A stretch of DNA of 6,766 nucleotides from Sulfurimicrobium sp964552675 (GCA_964552675.1 CAZKHJ010000047.1:1-6766), one strand, 5' to 3'. Positions 1-5,529 are shown, counted from the first letter of the stretch. Numbers and translations are program-made. The notes: a model not told the origin generated them from the letters alone.

Positions 1-445
1 CCTGTGGGACGACGTGATGGTCATGGACCTCAAGCACTTCGACGGTTCGCTGCGCGCGATCGACCGCGTGCCGCAAGAGATCAAGAATCTCTACGCCACC
101 GCGTTTGAAGTCTCGCCCGAATGGCTGGTGGAAGCCGCCTCGCGCCGCCAGAAGTGGATCGACCAGGCGCAGAGCCTGAATATCTACATGGCCGGCGCTT
201 CCGGCAAGAAGCTGGACGAGACCTACAAGCTGGCCTGGCTGCGCGGCCTCAAGACCACCTATTACCTGCGCACCCTGGGTGCCACCAGCGCCGAGAAATC
301 CACCGGCAAGGGCGGCGAGCTCAATGCAGTGCCAGTCTCGGGCGGCATGGGCGCGATGAATCTGCCGGAACCCGAAGTCGTCGGCAAGGCCTGCACGCTC
401 AGGCCAGGCGACGAGGGTTTTGAAGAATGTGAAGCCTGCCAGTGA
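1..445 (+). CDS. nrdA: Ribonucleoside-diphosphate reductase class I, alpha (large) subunit, C-terminal 147 residues
   Basis: This is the 3' part of the gene for the catalytic subunit of class I ribonucleotide reductase, which reduces ribonucleoside diphosphates to deoxyribonucleotides in the cytoplasm. The frame is open from base 2, so the true start lies upstream of the window. Counting from the first visible codon, KLDETYKLAWLRGLKTTYYL (residues 70-89) carries the paired tyrosines Y87-Y88. In this family that pair passes the radical from the small subunit to the active-site cysteine. The extreme C-terminus EECEACQ holds a CxxC pair (C143, C146), the swinging-arm cysteines that re-reduce the active site and are recharged by thioredoxin or glutaredoxin. 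The nucleotide-binding and ATP-cone parts are not in view. nrdB follows after 23 bp, so the two are very likely co-transcribed. The wording resembles beta-proteobacterial and chlamydial NrdA more than E. coli NrdA. Confidence 0.95.
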   Translation, partial: LWDDVMVMDLKHFDGSLRAIDRVPQEIKNLYATAFEVSPEWLVEAASRRQKWIDQAQSLNIYMAGASGKKLDETYKLAWLRGLKTTYYLRTLGATSAEKSTGKGGELNAVPVSGGMGAMNLPEPEVVGKACTLRPGDEGFEECEACQ

Positions 446-453
446 ATAGGGAC

Positions 454-459
454 GAGGAG
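454..459 (+). promoter_or_regulatory. Ribosome binding site of nrdB
   Basis: GAGGAG lies 9 nt before the ATG at 469, which is good Shine-Dalgarno spacing. It decides the nrdB start: the frame is also open from a GTG at 442, but that codon overlaps the last codon of nrdA and has no comparable site. Confidence 0.75.
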
Positions 460-468
460 AAAGAAACA

Positions 469-1635
469 ATGCTGAATTTTGAAGACGATCTGACCCAGGA
501 CATGTTCACCCAGCCGCTGCTGGGCCGCTTCGGCAACATGCCGCCGGCACCTCAGGCGATGCCGGCGCCGTCAGCCCAGGAGCCGCATTCCAGCGCCCTG
601 ACCGGCATCCACAACCTGCGCCGCGTGCGCGTCGAGGACAAGCGCGTGATCAACGGTGGCGCCGACGTGAACCAGCTGGTGCCGTTCAAGTACAAATGGG
701 CGTGGGAAAAATATCTCGCCGGCTGCGCCAACCACTGGATGCCGCAGGAAGTGAACATGAGCCGCGACATCGCGCTGTGGAAGGACCCGAATGGTTTAAC
801 CGAGGACGAGCGCCTGATCGTCAAGCGCAACCTGGGCTTCTTCGTCACTGCTGATTCCCTGGCCGCCAACAACATCGTGCTCGGCACCTACCGCCACATC
901 ACCGCGCCGGAATGCCGCCAATACCTGCTGCGCCAGGCCTTCGAGGAGGCCATCCATACCCACGCCTACCAGTACATCGTGGAAAGCCTGGGCCTGGACG
1001 AGGGCGAGATCTTCAACATGTACCACGAGATCCCCTCGATCCGCGACAAGGATGAATTCCTGATCCCCTTCATCGACACCCTGACCAATCCGGAATTCAA
1101 AACCGGCACGCCGGCGGCTGACCAGCAGCTGCTGCGCTCGCTGATCGTGTTCGCCTGCATCATGGAAGGCATCTTCTTCTATGTCGGCTTCGTGCAGATT
1201 CTCGCCCTGGGCCGCCAGAACAAGATGACCGGCGCTGCCGAGCAGTACCAGTACATCCTGCGTGACGAATCCATGCACCTCAATTTCGGCGTCGACCTGA
1301 TCAATACCATCAAGCTGGAAAACCCCGGCCTGTGGACTGCCGAGTTCCGCAACGAAATCAGCGGCCTGATCCGGAAAGGCGTGGAGCTGGAATACCGCTA
1401 TGCCGAGGACACCATGCCGCGCGGCGTGTTGGGCCTGAATGCCGCCCAGTTCAAGGAATACCTGCGTTTCATCGCCAACCGCCGCTGCCAGCAGATCGGA
1501 CTGGACGAGTTGTTCCCCAATTCGACCAATCCCTTCCCCTGGATGAGCGAAATGATCGACCTGAAAAAAGAAAAGAATTTTTTCGAAACGCGCGTGACGG
1601 AGTACCAGACTGGCGGGACACTCTCCTGGGATTGA
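469..1635 (+). CDS. nrdB: Ribonucleoside-diphosphate reductase class I, beta (small, radical) subunit
   Basis: Small subunit of class I ribonucleotide reductase. It holds the dinuclear metal centre and stable radical that start catalysis in NrdA. Start is the ATG at 469 after GAGGAG; 388 residues, typical for the beta-proteobacterial form. The N-terminal 45 residues are Pro/Ala-rich and probably flexible. The expected metal ligands are visible: D129 (TADSLAAN), E160 and H163 (EEAIH), E233 (MEGIFFYV), E267 and H270 (RDESMH). Y167 in IHTHAYQYI aligns with the radical tyrosine Y122 of E. coli, so this is not the chlamydial class Ic form, which has Phe there. W90 fits the radical-transfer tryptophan, and Y379 in TEYQTGG fits the mobile tail tyrosine. 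The last 20 residues are the tail that docks into NrdA. The tail-coding bases are present a second time 153 bp downstream, which is very unusual. Confidence 0.97.
   Translation: MLNFEDDLTQDMFTQPLLGRFGNMPPAPQAMPAPSAQEPHSSALTGIHNLRRVRVEDKRVINGGADVNQLVPFKYKWAWEKYLAGCANHWMPQEVNMSRDIALWKDPNGLTEDERLIVKRNLGFFVTADSLAANNIVLGTYRHITAPECRQYLLRQAFEEAIHTHAYQYIVESLGLDEGEIFNMYHEIPSIRDKDEFLIPFIDTLTNPEFKTGTPAADQQLLRSLIVFACIMEGIFFYVGFVQILALGRQNKMTGAAEQYQYILRDESMHLNFGVDLINTIKLENPGLWTAEFRNEISGLIRKGVELEYRYAEDTMPRGVLGLNAAQFKEYLRFIANRRCQQIGLDELFPNSTNPFPWMSEMIDLKKEKNFFETRVTEYQTGGTLSWD
1571..1635 (+). repeat. nrdB tail repeat, copy A (in the intact gene)
   Basis: This 65-bp stretch, from just before codon 369 through the stop codon of nrdB, recurs at 1724-1788 with an offset of exactly 153 bp (51 codons). 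The first 28 bp (1571-1598) are identical. After that 8 single-base differences occur, each at a third codon position and each synonymous. Upstream of 1571 the similarity stops sharply: the bases before 1571 are an A-run, those before 1724 read ggccggaacc. Confidence 0.95.
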
Positions 1636-1673
1636 TCGGAGAAAGTATCGAAAAAATCTTTCGGCGCAGGCTC

Positions 1674-1692
1674 ACATGGGCGGAGCCCATGT
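1674..1692 (+). repeat. Perfect inverted repeat (hairpin 1) between the two nrdB tails
   Basis: The arms acatgggc (1674-1681) and gcccatgt (1685-1692) are perfectly complementary over 8 bp around a 3-nt loop, gga. It lies 39 bp after the nrdB stop. No T-run follows, so it is not a standard intrinsic terminator. It could be a 3'-end stabilising structure or part of an inserted element. Confidence 0.8.
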
Positions 1693-1695
1693 TAA

Positions 1696-1713
1696 GGGCT
1701 GCCGTGGCAGCCC
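1696..1713 (+). repeat. Perfect inverted repeat (hairpin 2) between the two nrdB tails
   Basis: The arms gggctgcc (1696-1703) and ggcagccc (1706-1713) are perfectly complementary over 8 bp around a 2-nt centre, gt. Only 3 bp separate it from hairpin 1. The next T-run is tttttt at 1731-1736, inside copy B and 17 nt beyond the stem, too far for a classic terminator. Its right arm is part of cagcccggcc, which recurs at 1839-1848. Confidence 0.8.
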
Positions 1714-1723
1714 GGCCGGAACC

Positions 1724-1788
1724 AAAAGAATTTTTTCGAAACGCGCGTGACCGAATACCAGACCGGTGGAACCCTGTCCTGGGACTGA
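1724..1788 (+). pseudogene. Second, detached copy of the nrdB 3' end (copy B)
   Basis: These bases encode, in the same frame as nrdB, the same last 20 residues ending TGGTLSWD and then TGA, but lie wholly downstream of the nrdB stop. Against copy A, 57 of 65 bases match, and all 8 differences (for example ACG/ACC, GAG/GAA, ACT/ACC, GAT/GAC) are silent. Copy B cannot be reached by reading through the nrdB TGA, because a TAA at 1693-1695 closes that frame. Between that TAA and copy B there is no in-frame ATG, GTG or TTG. It is therefore most likely an untranslated remnant of an nrdB gene end. The silent-only pattern shows that both versions evolved as coding sequence before one was stranded. 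Confidence 0.85.
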
Positions 1789-1861
1789 TTTGAGAGGGGA
1801 AGCAGTGAGTGCGGCGAAGGCCTTGAGGGTTGCGCAGACAGCCCGGCCCTGAGCCGAGTAA

Positions 1862-1889
1862 GAGCCTGGCGCCAGATCTGCCCGGGCTC
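1862..1889 (+). terminator. Hairpin, possible transcription end of the nrd region
   Basis: GAGCCTGG at 1862-1869 can pair with CCGGGCTC at 1882-1889 (seven Watson-Crick pairs and one T-G wobble) around a 12-nt loop that contains AGATCT. A TTTTT run begins 16 nt after the stem (1905-1909), which is further than in a normal intrinsic terminator. It lies between nrdB and the next gene, so an RNA 3'-end role is plausible but unproven. Confidence 0.3.
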
Positions 1890-1923
1890 ATGGAAAGCGG
1901 TAGCGTTTTTCAACCCAAATAAT

Positions 1924-1929
1924 GAGGAG
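1924..1929 (+). promoter_or_regulatory. Ribosome binding site of the 61-codon gene
   Basis: GAGGAG stands 7 nt before the ATG at 1937. It therefore selects that start over the in-frame ATG at 1922, which overlaps the site itself. Confidence 0.65.
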
Positions 1930-1936
1930 ATGGGGG

Positions 1937-2122
1937 ATGGACGTCATGACAATGACTCGGGAACAATGGGAAAAGATCTTCGATCGCTGGTATCGGCATG
2001 TTTTCAACATCGGGGTATTGGCGGCCGAAGGACCATCCGATGAAATCATCGAGCAATGTTATGGCCTGGGTGTTTCTCCAGCAGAAGCCGTGCGCTGGCT
2101 GAAGATGCAGGAACCGGGATGA
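1937..2122 (+). CDS. Small protein of unknown function, 61 aa
   Basis: I do not recognise this protein. The start at 1937 is chosen because GAGGAG precedes it at good distance. The product is short, soluble and rich in helix-forming and aromatic residues: four tryptophan or tyrosine residues lie in WEKIFDRWY (residues 11-19) and near YGLGVSPAEAVRWL. The second half (EIIEQCYGLGVSPAEAVRWL) reads like two short helices around a G-V-S-P turn, loosely like a small helix-turn-helix, but no family can be named. It has one cysteine and no membrane segment or signal peptide. Its stop lies 6 bp before the DUF2189 gene, so the two are probably co-transcribed. The strong ribosome site and the dense packing favour a real gene. 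Conservation in related genomes would settle it. Confidence 0.7.
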   Translation: MDVMTMTREQWEKIFDRWYRHVFNIGVLAAEGPSDEIIEQCYGLGVSPAEAVRWLKMQEPG

Positions 2123-2128
2123 AGCAAG

Positions 2129-2887
2129 ATGAGCGCATTGCTGCCACACAGGGTTTATCCAGGAGCCATACCTGACTGGCTGCGTGCAGGGTGGCGCACC
2201 TTTCTGCGGGTGAAAGGCTTGAGCATGGCCTATGCCGGGGTTTTTGCCGTACTGGGCCTGGCGCAGTTCGTGGTAGTGACGGGCGTGGGCCTGGCGCCGC
2301 TGATGGTTCCGCTGGCGGCTGGCTTCATGCTGATCGGGCCGGCACTGCTATGCGGCTTTTTTCATGTGTCCGACCGGCTGGAACAACAGGAGCCAGTGCG
2401 CCTGGGACATTTTCTTGCCGGCTTCCGGCTGGCTCCCCCGGCGCTCTGGGTGGTGGCGCTGGTCGAGATGTTCATCTTCCTGATCTGGCTGACCGATGCC
2501 GGCGTGGTTTACGGCCTCTATTTCGGCATCACCCCGGACATGGGTCTGGGAGAATTTGTCGCGGGACTGGCCGGAGAGGGACAGACGCTGCCCTTCCTGT
2601 TTTTCAGCAGCCTGATGTGGCTGGTGCTGGCTTTCATCATTTATGCCACTTCCGCCTTTGCCGTGCCCCTGCTGTTTTACCGGCGCGCAAACCTGGCCGG
2701 TGCGGTGAGCGCCAGCGTCAAGGCCGTATTTGCCAACTGGCCAGCCATGCTGGCCTGGGGGCTGCTGCTGTGTGCCATCATGTTTGTGGCGATACTGCTG
2801 CTTCTGCCCCTGTTCCCGGCCGCCTTCCCGGTGCTGGCCTATGCCAGCAGGCATGCCTACCGGGAAATTTTCCCGGCGCAGTCCTAG
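2129..2887 (+). CDS. DUF2189 family polytopic inner-membrane protein
   Basis: A 252-residue integral membrane protein. Family assignment rests on pattern: an amphipathic lead (PDWLRAGWRTFLRVKGLSMA, residues 15-34), a GFMLIGPALLCGFFHVSDRLE block (65-85), YATSAFAVPLLFYR (172-185), VSASVKAVFANWPAMLAWG (193-211) and the closing FPVLAYASRHAYREIF (233-248). This is the order I know from DUF2189 proteins. Hydrophobic segments lie at about 32-50, 54-78, 104-132, 156-184 and 203-240, giving roughly six helices. No catalytic motif is visible and the family's job is unknown. The ribosome site before the ATG at 2129 is weak, and the upstream 61-codon gene ends only 6 bp earlier, so translation may be coupled. 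The stop codon TAG shares the CTAG palindrome with the convergent minus-strand gene. Confidence 0.85.
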   Translation: MSALLPHRVYPGAIPDWLRAGWRTFLRVKGLSMAYAGVFAVLGLAQFVVVTGVGLAPLMVPLAAGFMLIGPALLCGFFHVSDRLEQQEPVRLGHFLAGFRLAPPALWVVALVEMFIFLIWLTDAGVVYGLYFGITPDMGLGEFVAGLAGEGQTLPFLFFSSLMWLVLAFIIYATSAFAVPLLFYRRANLAGAVSASVKAVFANWPAMLAWGLLLCAIMFVAILLLLPLFPAAFPVLAYASRHAYREIFPAQS

Positions 2888-3081
2888 GGCATGCCGGGCG
2901 GCGCGTCGCTCTTGTCCGTCATCAGGAAATACATTCCCACGCCGGCCAGCACCATCCACAGAACCATGGCCCATACGCCCATGTTTTCCGACAGGGGGCC
3001 CATGAAAAACAGGGAGAGGAGGGCAACGGCCAGAATGCCGTTGCCGATCCAGAAGCGAGAGCCATGTTTGAATTCGTTCAT
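2884..3081 (-). CDS. Small two-helix membrane protein, 65 aa, unknown function
   Basis: The product begins MNEFKHGSRFWIGNG and has two hydrophobic helices at about residues 12-28 and 35-54, followed by a charged, proline-ending tail (TDKSDAPPGMP). I recognise no named family. It looks like one of the many short two-helix inner-membrane proteins. The start at 3081 is preceded by a modest AAGG about 8 nt upstream. The gene faces the DUF2189 gene and overlaps it by four bases: both stop codons are TAG read from the same CTAG at 2884-2887. The long frame on the plus strand here gives arginine- and proline-rich nonsense, while the minus strand gives a clean membrane-protein pattern, which supports this strand. 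Its promoter should lie in 3082-3202. Confidence 0.7.
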   Translation of the reverse strand: MNEFKHGSRFWIGNGILAVALLSLFFMGPLSENMGVWAMVLWMVLAGVGMYFLMTDKSDAPPGMP

Positions 3082-3117
3082 TGAAAAACCTTGCGAGGCC
3101 TGATCGGGGAGCCAGGG

Positions 3118-3126
3118 TGATAAAAT
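3118..3126 (+). promoter_or_regulatory. Possible extended -10 promoter for the S4/DUF6164 unit
   Basis: TGATAAAAT matches an extended -10 element (TGnTAnnnT). No good -35 lies at normal distance, which extended -10 promoters tolerate. Use of this site would give a leader of about 70 nt before the ATG at 3203. Confidence 0.35.
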
Positions 3127-3163
3127 GCGTGCGCCATGGCGACGGTAAGGCCGGAATTAATAA

Positions 3164-3192
3164 TTGTTTCTTATAAATCATAATTTTATATT
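3164..3192 (+). promoter_or_regulatory. Possible sigma70-type promoter in an AT-rich block
   Basis: TTGTTT (3164-3169) and TATATT (3187-3192) are 17 bp apart, the preferred spacing. The surrounding 3155-3195 is strikingly AT-rich compared with the rest of the window. If used, transcription would start almost at the ATG at 3203, giving a nearly leaderless mRNA. That makes it less certain, or it could be an UP-like or operator region. Confidence 0.3.
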
Positions 3193-3202
3193 ACAGGCTC
3201 AG

Positions 3203-3442
3203 ATGCAACAACTGGAATTCGAACTAACCCGGGAATTTGTCGAACTGGATAATCTGCTCAAGCTGACCGGAATCTGCGATAGCGGCGGAGCGGGCAAGGC
3301 GCTGGTGGCGTCCGGCGTGGTGTCGGTGGATGGGAAAGTAGAGCTGCGCAAAACCTGCAAAATCCGCGCCGGGCAGGTGGTCACCCTGGGCGACGTGGAA
3401 ATCAGCGTGCTTCGGCCAGCGCAAGCTGTCGGCGCCGAATAG
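3203..3442 (+). CDS. S4-domain RNA-binding protein, YbcJ-like
   Basis: A 79-residue protein made almost entirely of one S4 RNA-binding domain. The stretch from LDNLLKLTGICDSGGAGKAL (residues 15-34) through VSVDGKVELRKTCKIRAGQVV (40-60) follows the E. coli YbcJ pattern: a helix pair, a gly-rich turn, V-x-V-D-G-x-x-E-x-R-K-x-x-K-I and G-Q-x-V. Such stand-alone S4 proteins are thought to bind structured RNA, possibly ribosomal; a precise role is not established. I place the start at the ATG at 3203, with a weak CAGG just upstream. The frame also opens at a TTG at 3164, but that would add a residue run unlike the family and would overlap the AT-rich promoter block. The next gene begins 4 bp after its stop, so they form an operon. 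Confidence 0.88.
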   Translation: MQQLEFELTREFVELDNLLKLTGICDSGGAGKALVASGVVSVDGKVELRKTCKIRAGQVVTLGDVEISVLRPAQAVGAE

Positions 3443-3446
3443 CGGG

Positions 3447-3812
3447 ATGCCGGTCAAACTGTTTGCCCTGAACGGCGTGCCTGATGACGAGGCGGATGAT
3501 GTGCGCGCCTTGCTCACGGCCAGCGAAATCGATTTTTACGAAACTTCGGCGGGCAACTGGGGCATTTCGATCGCTGCGATCTGGCTGCATGATGACAGCC
3601 AGCTGGCGAAGGCGCGCGCCTTGCTGGACGAATATCAGCGCCAGCGGCTCGCCCGTGCTCGGGACGATTACCAGCAACAGCAGCAGGAAGGGCGCCAGCG
3701 CACGGTGCTGGACCTCATCCGCGAAAATCCCCTGCGTTTTTTCGGCTATCTGGCGGCAATTGCCGTGATTCTTTATCTTTCCATCCAGCCGTTCATGCAG
3801 ATCGGCAAATAG
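3447..3812 (+). CDS. DUF6164 family protein, one C-terminal membrane helix
   Basis: A 121-residue protein. The N-terminal part (residues 1-60, KLFALNGVPDDEADDVRALL, then IDFYETSAGNWGISIAAIWL) has the compact alpha-beta look of DUF2007-like domains and the wording I know from DUF6164 proteins. A polar, glutamine-rich linker follows (QRQRLARARDDYQQQQQEGR, about 64-83), then LDLIRENPLRFFGYL and a single membrane helix at about 98-114. The layout suggests a cytoplasmic domain tethered to the inner membrane by its C-terminus. No catalytic residues stand out and the function is unknown. The ATG at 3447 follows the S4 gene stop by 4 nt, with only a GCGGG-like ribosome site, consistent with translational coupling. 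It ends 23 bp from the end of pgm, which converges on it. Confidence 0.8.
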   Translation: MPVKLFALNGVPDDEADDVRALLTASEIDFYETSAGNWGISIAAIWLHDDSQLAKARALLDEYQRQRLARARDDYQQQQQEGRQRTVLDLIRENPLRFFGYLAAIAVILYLSIQPFMQIGK

Positions 3813-3835
3813 GCCGGACGGCTGTCAGGGATTCC

Positions 3836-5473
3836 TTAGGTAATCACGGTGGGCTGCTCACGCCCGGTGCGGCTGCGGATCTGGCCCAGTTCCTCGGCGA
3901 GCTGGATGAGCGGGGCGAGGGCGGCCTGGGTGTCGAGATCGTGTCTGGCCGGGTCGGGCTCGTAAGTTTCCAGGTATACCCGCAATGTCGCGCCCACCGT
4001 GCCTGTGCCGGAAAGCCGGAAAACGATACGGGTGCCATTTTCAAACAGGATGCGCACCCCTTGGCTGGTGGTGACGCTCTGGTCGACCGGATCGGTGTAG
4101 CTGAAATCATCGCAGTGCGTGACCTTGAGCGTGCCGAAGGCTTTCCCCTGTAGCGTGCCGAAACTGTCGCGCAGGTGCTGCATCAGCCCTGCCGCGGCCT
4201 GGGCGTCGACTTCCTCATAATCGTGGCGGGAGTAGTAGTTGCGGCCGAATTGCGCCCAATGCTCGCGCACGATCTGCGCTACCGGCTGCCGGCGCACCGC
4301 CAGCAGATTGAGCCAGAACAGCACGGCCCACAGCCCGTCCTTCTCGCGTACATGGTCGGAGCCGGTGCCGAAGCTTTCCTCGCCGCACAGCGTGATCTTG
4401 CGCGCATCCAGCAGGTTGCCGAAAAATTTCCAGCCAGTTGGGGTTTCATAGCATTCGATGCCCATTTTTTCCGCTACCTTGTCCACTGCGGCGCTGGTCG
4501 GCATGGAACGGGCCACGCCGGAAAGTCCCATGCGGTAGCCTGGTACCAGGGTGGCGTTGGCGGCAAGGACAGCCAGGCTGTCGCTGGGGGTGACGAAGAA
4601 TTTGCGCCCCAGAATCATGTTGCGGTCGCCATCGCCATCCGAGGCAGCGCCAAAATCGGGGCCCGTGGCGCTGTTCATGATCTCGACCAGTTCATGGGCA
4701 TAGACCAGGTTGGGGTCGGGATGGCCGCCACCAAAGTCCTCCAGTGGCTCGCCATGCATCACGGTACCGAGGGGCGCACCAAGGCGATGTTCAAGGATTT
4801 CCTTGGCATAGGGGCCTGTGATGGCGTGCATGGCATCGAAGCGCATGGAAAACATGCCGGAATTGAACAGGGCGCGAATGCGGTCGAAATCGAACAGATG
4901 GCCCATCAGGTCGGCATAGTCGGCCACCGGGTCGATGACCGTGACCAGCATGTTGCCGAGCCGGGTTTCACCCTGCCGGGCGAGGTTCACATCCGGCAGC
5001 TCCAGGATACGGTATTCGGTGATTTCACGGCTGCGGGCGTAAATGGCATCGGTGATTTTTTCCGCAGCAGGGCCGCCGTTGCCGGTATTGTATTTGATGC
5101 CGAAATCACCATCAGGGCCAGCCGGATTGTGGCTGGCAGAGAGAATGATGCCGCCGAAAGCCCTGTTCTTGCGAATCACTGCGGAAACCGCCGGTGTCGA
5201 GAGCAGGCCGTTCTGGCCCACCAGTACCTGACCGAAACCGTTGGCAGCAGCCATTTTCAGGATGGTCTGGATGGCCGTTTTGTTGTGGTGGCGGCCATCG
5301 CCACCCAGCACCAGGGTTTCGCCCTGATAGTCGGCGAGATTGTCGAAAATGGACTGGACGAAGTTTTCCAGATAGTGGGGTTGCTGAAATACCGTGACTT
5401 TCTTGCGCAAGCCAGAGGTTCCGGGTTTCTGGCCTTCGAACGGGGTTGTAGTGACGATCCTGAGTGTGTTCAT
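3836..5473 (-). CDS. pgm: Phosphoglucomutase, alpha-D-glucose-phosphate specific, PGM1-like
   Basis: Interconverts glucose-1-phosphate and glucose-6-phosphate in the cytoplasm through a phosphoserine enzyme and glucose-1,6-bisphosphate. It links glycolysis with glycogen and nucleotide-sugar synthesis. The 545 residues match the full length of the eukaryote-type (PGM1-like) branch. All four family signatures are present: the phosphoserine loop SASHNP with S114 as the catalytic serine, the metal loop DGDGDR at 279-284, the sugar-specificity loop GEESFG at 364-369 (in CGEESFGTGSDHVREKDG), and the phosphate loop RLSGTGTVGATLRVY at 486-500. The N-terminal KPGTSGLRKK (16-25) is also typical of the family. 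Phosphomannomutase (AlgC type) is unlikely given the length and the GTSGLRKK and GSDHVREKDG wording. The start at 5473 has no clear Shine-Dalgarno. The gene stands alone, convergent with the DUF6164 gene and divergent from the PilZ gene. Confidence 0.96.
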   Translation of the reverse strand: MNTLRIVTTTPFEGQKPGTSGLRKKVTVFQQPHYLENFVQSIFDNLADYQGETLVLGGDGRHHNKTAIQTILKMAAANGFGQVLVGQNGLLSTPAVSAVIRKNRAFGGIILSASHNPAGPDGDFGIKYNTGNGGPAAEKITDAIYARSREITEYRILELPDVNLARQGETRLGNMLVTVIDPVADYADLMGHLFDFDRIRALFNSGMFSMRFDAMHAITGPYAKEILEHRLGAPLGTVMHGEPLEDFGGGHPDPNLVYAHELVEIMNSATGPDFGAASDGDGDRNMILGRKFFVTPSDSLAVLAANATLVPGYRMGLSGVARSMPTSAAVDKVAEKMGIECYETPTGWKFFGNLLDARKITLCGEESFGTGSDHVREKDGLWAVLFWLNLLAVRRQPVAQIVREHWAQFGRNYYSRHDYEEVDAQAAAGLMQHLRDSFGTLQGKAFGTLKVTHCDDFSYTDPVDQSVTTSQGVRILFENGTRIVFRLSGTGTVGATLRVYLETYEPDPARHDLDTQAALAPLIQLAEELGQIRSRTGREQPTVIT

Positions 5474-5506
5474 GGCTGGTCATGCTGTAGTGATTGGATT
5501 CGATCC

Positions 5507-5512
5507 ATTATA
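5507..5512 (-). promoter_or_regulatory. -10 box of a pgm promoter
   Basis: On the minus strand the six bases read TATAAT, a perfect sigma70 -10 hexamer, 33 bp before the pgm start codon. Predicted transcription start is near 5500, giving a leader of about 27 nt. No good TTGACA-like -35 lies 16-18 bp upstream (that region is GC-rich), so it may be weak or activator-dependent. Confidence 0.5.
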
Positions 5513-5515
5513 AAC

Positions 5516-5529
5516 CAGCCGGGCGGCTG
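5516..5529. repeat. Palindrome in the pgm promoter spacer
   Basis: cagccgggcggctg is a perfect inverted repeat with 6-bp arms (cagccg / cggctg) around gg. It lies just upstream of the pgm -10 box, where a repressor site would act, but no known operator is recognised and a chance GC palindrome is possible. Confidence 0.4.

Noticed and set aside
442..468. GTG at 442 as the nrdB start
   Set aside because: It overlaps the nrdA end, and the GAGGAG site lies after it, well placed for the ATG at 469.
1745..1788. A 13-residue peptide starting at GTG 1745 in copy B, which would mimic the R2 tail and compete for NrdA docking
   Set aside because: There is no Shine-Dalgarno before the GTG, and upstream the frame is closed by TAA at 1693-1695 with no ATG, GTG or TTG before copy B. 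The silent-only divergence is explained by past coding within a full nrdB.
1332..1793. 153-codon plus-strand ORF that spans the nrdB end, the spacer and copy B
   Set aside because: It is out of frame with nrdB. The differences between the two copies fall at nrdB third positions and would change amino acids in this frame, so it is not the selected frame.
2348..3181. 277-codon minus-strand ORF opposite the DUF2189 gene
   Set aside because: Low-complexity Gln/His/Gly-rich product, opposite a clear polytopic membrane protein and overlapping the better 65-aa frame.
3813..3835. Bidirectional terminator between the DUF6164 gene and pgm
   Set aside because: The 23-bp gap holds only a 4-bp gccg/cggc stem and no T-run, too weak to call.
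5112..5483. 123-codon minus-strand ORF starting at ATG 5483, just ahead of the pgm start
   Set aside because: It is in another frame from pgm and has no recognisable protein pattern; the pgm frame starts at 5473.
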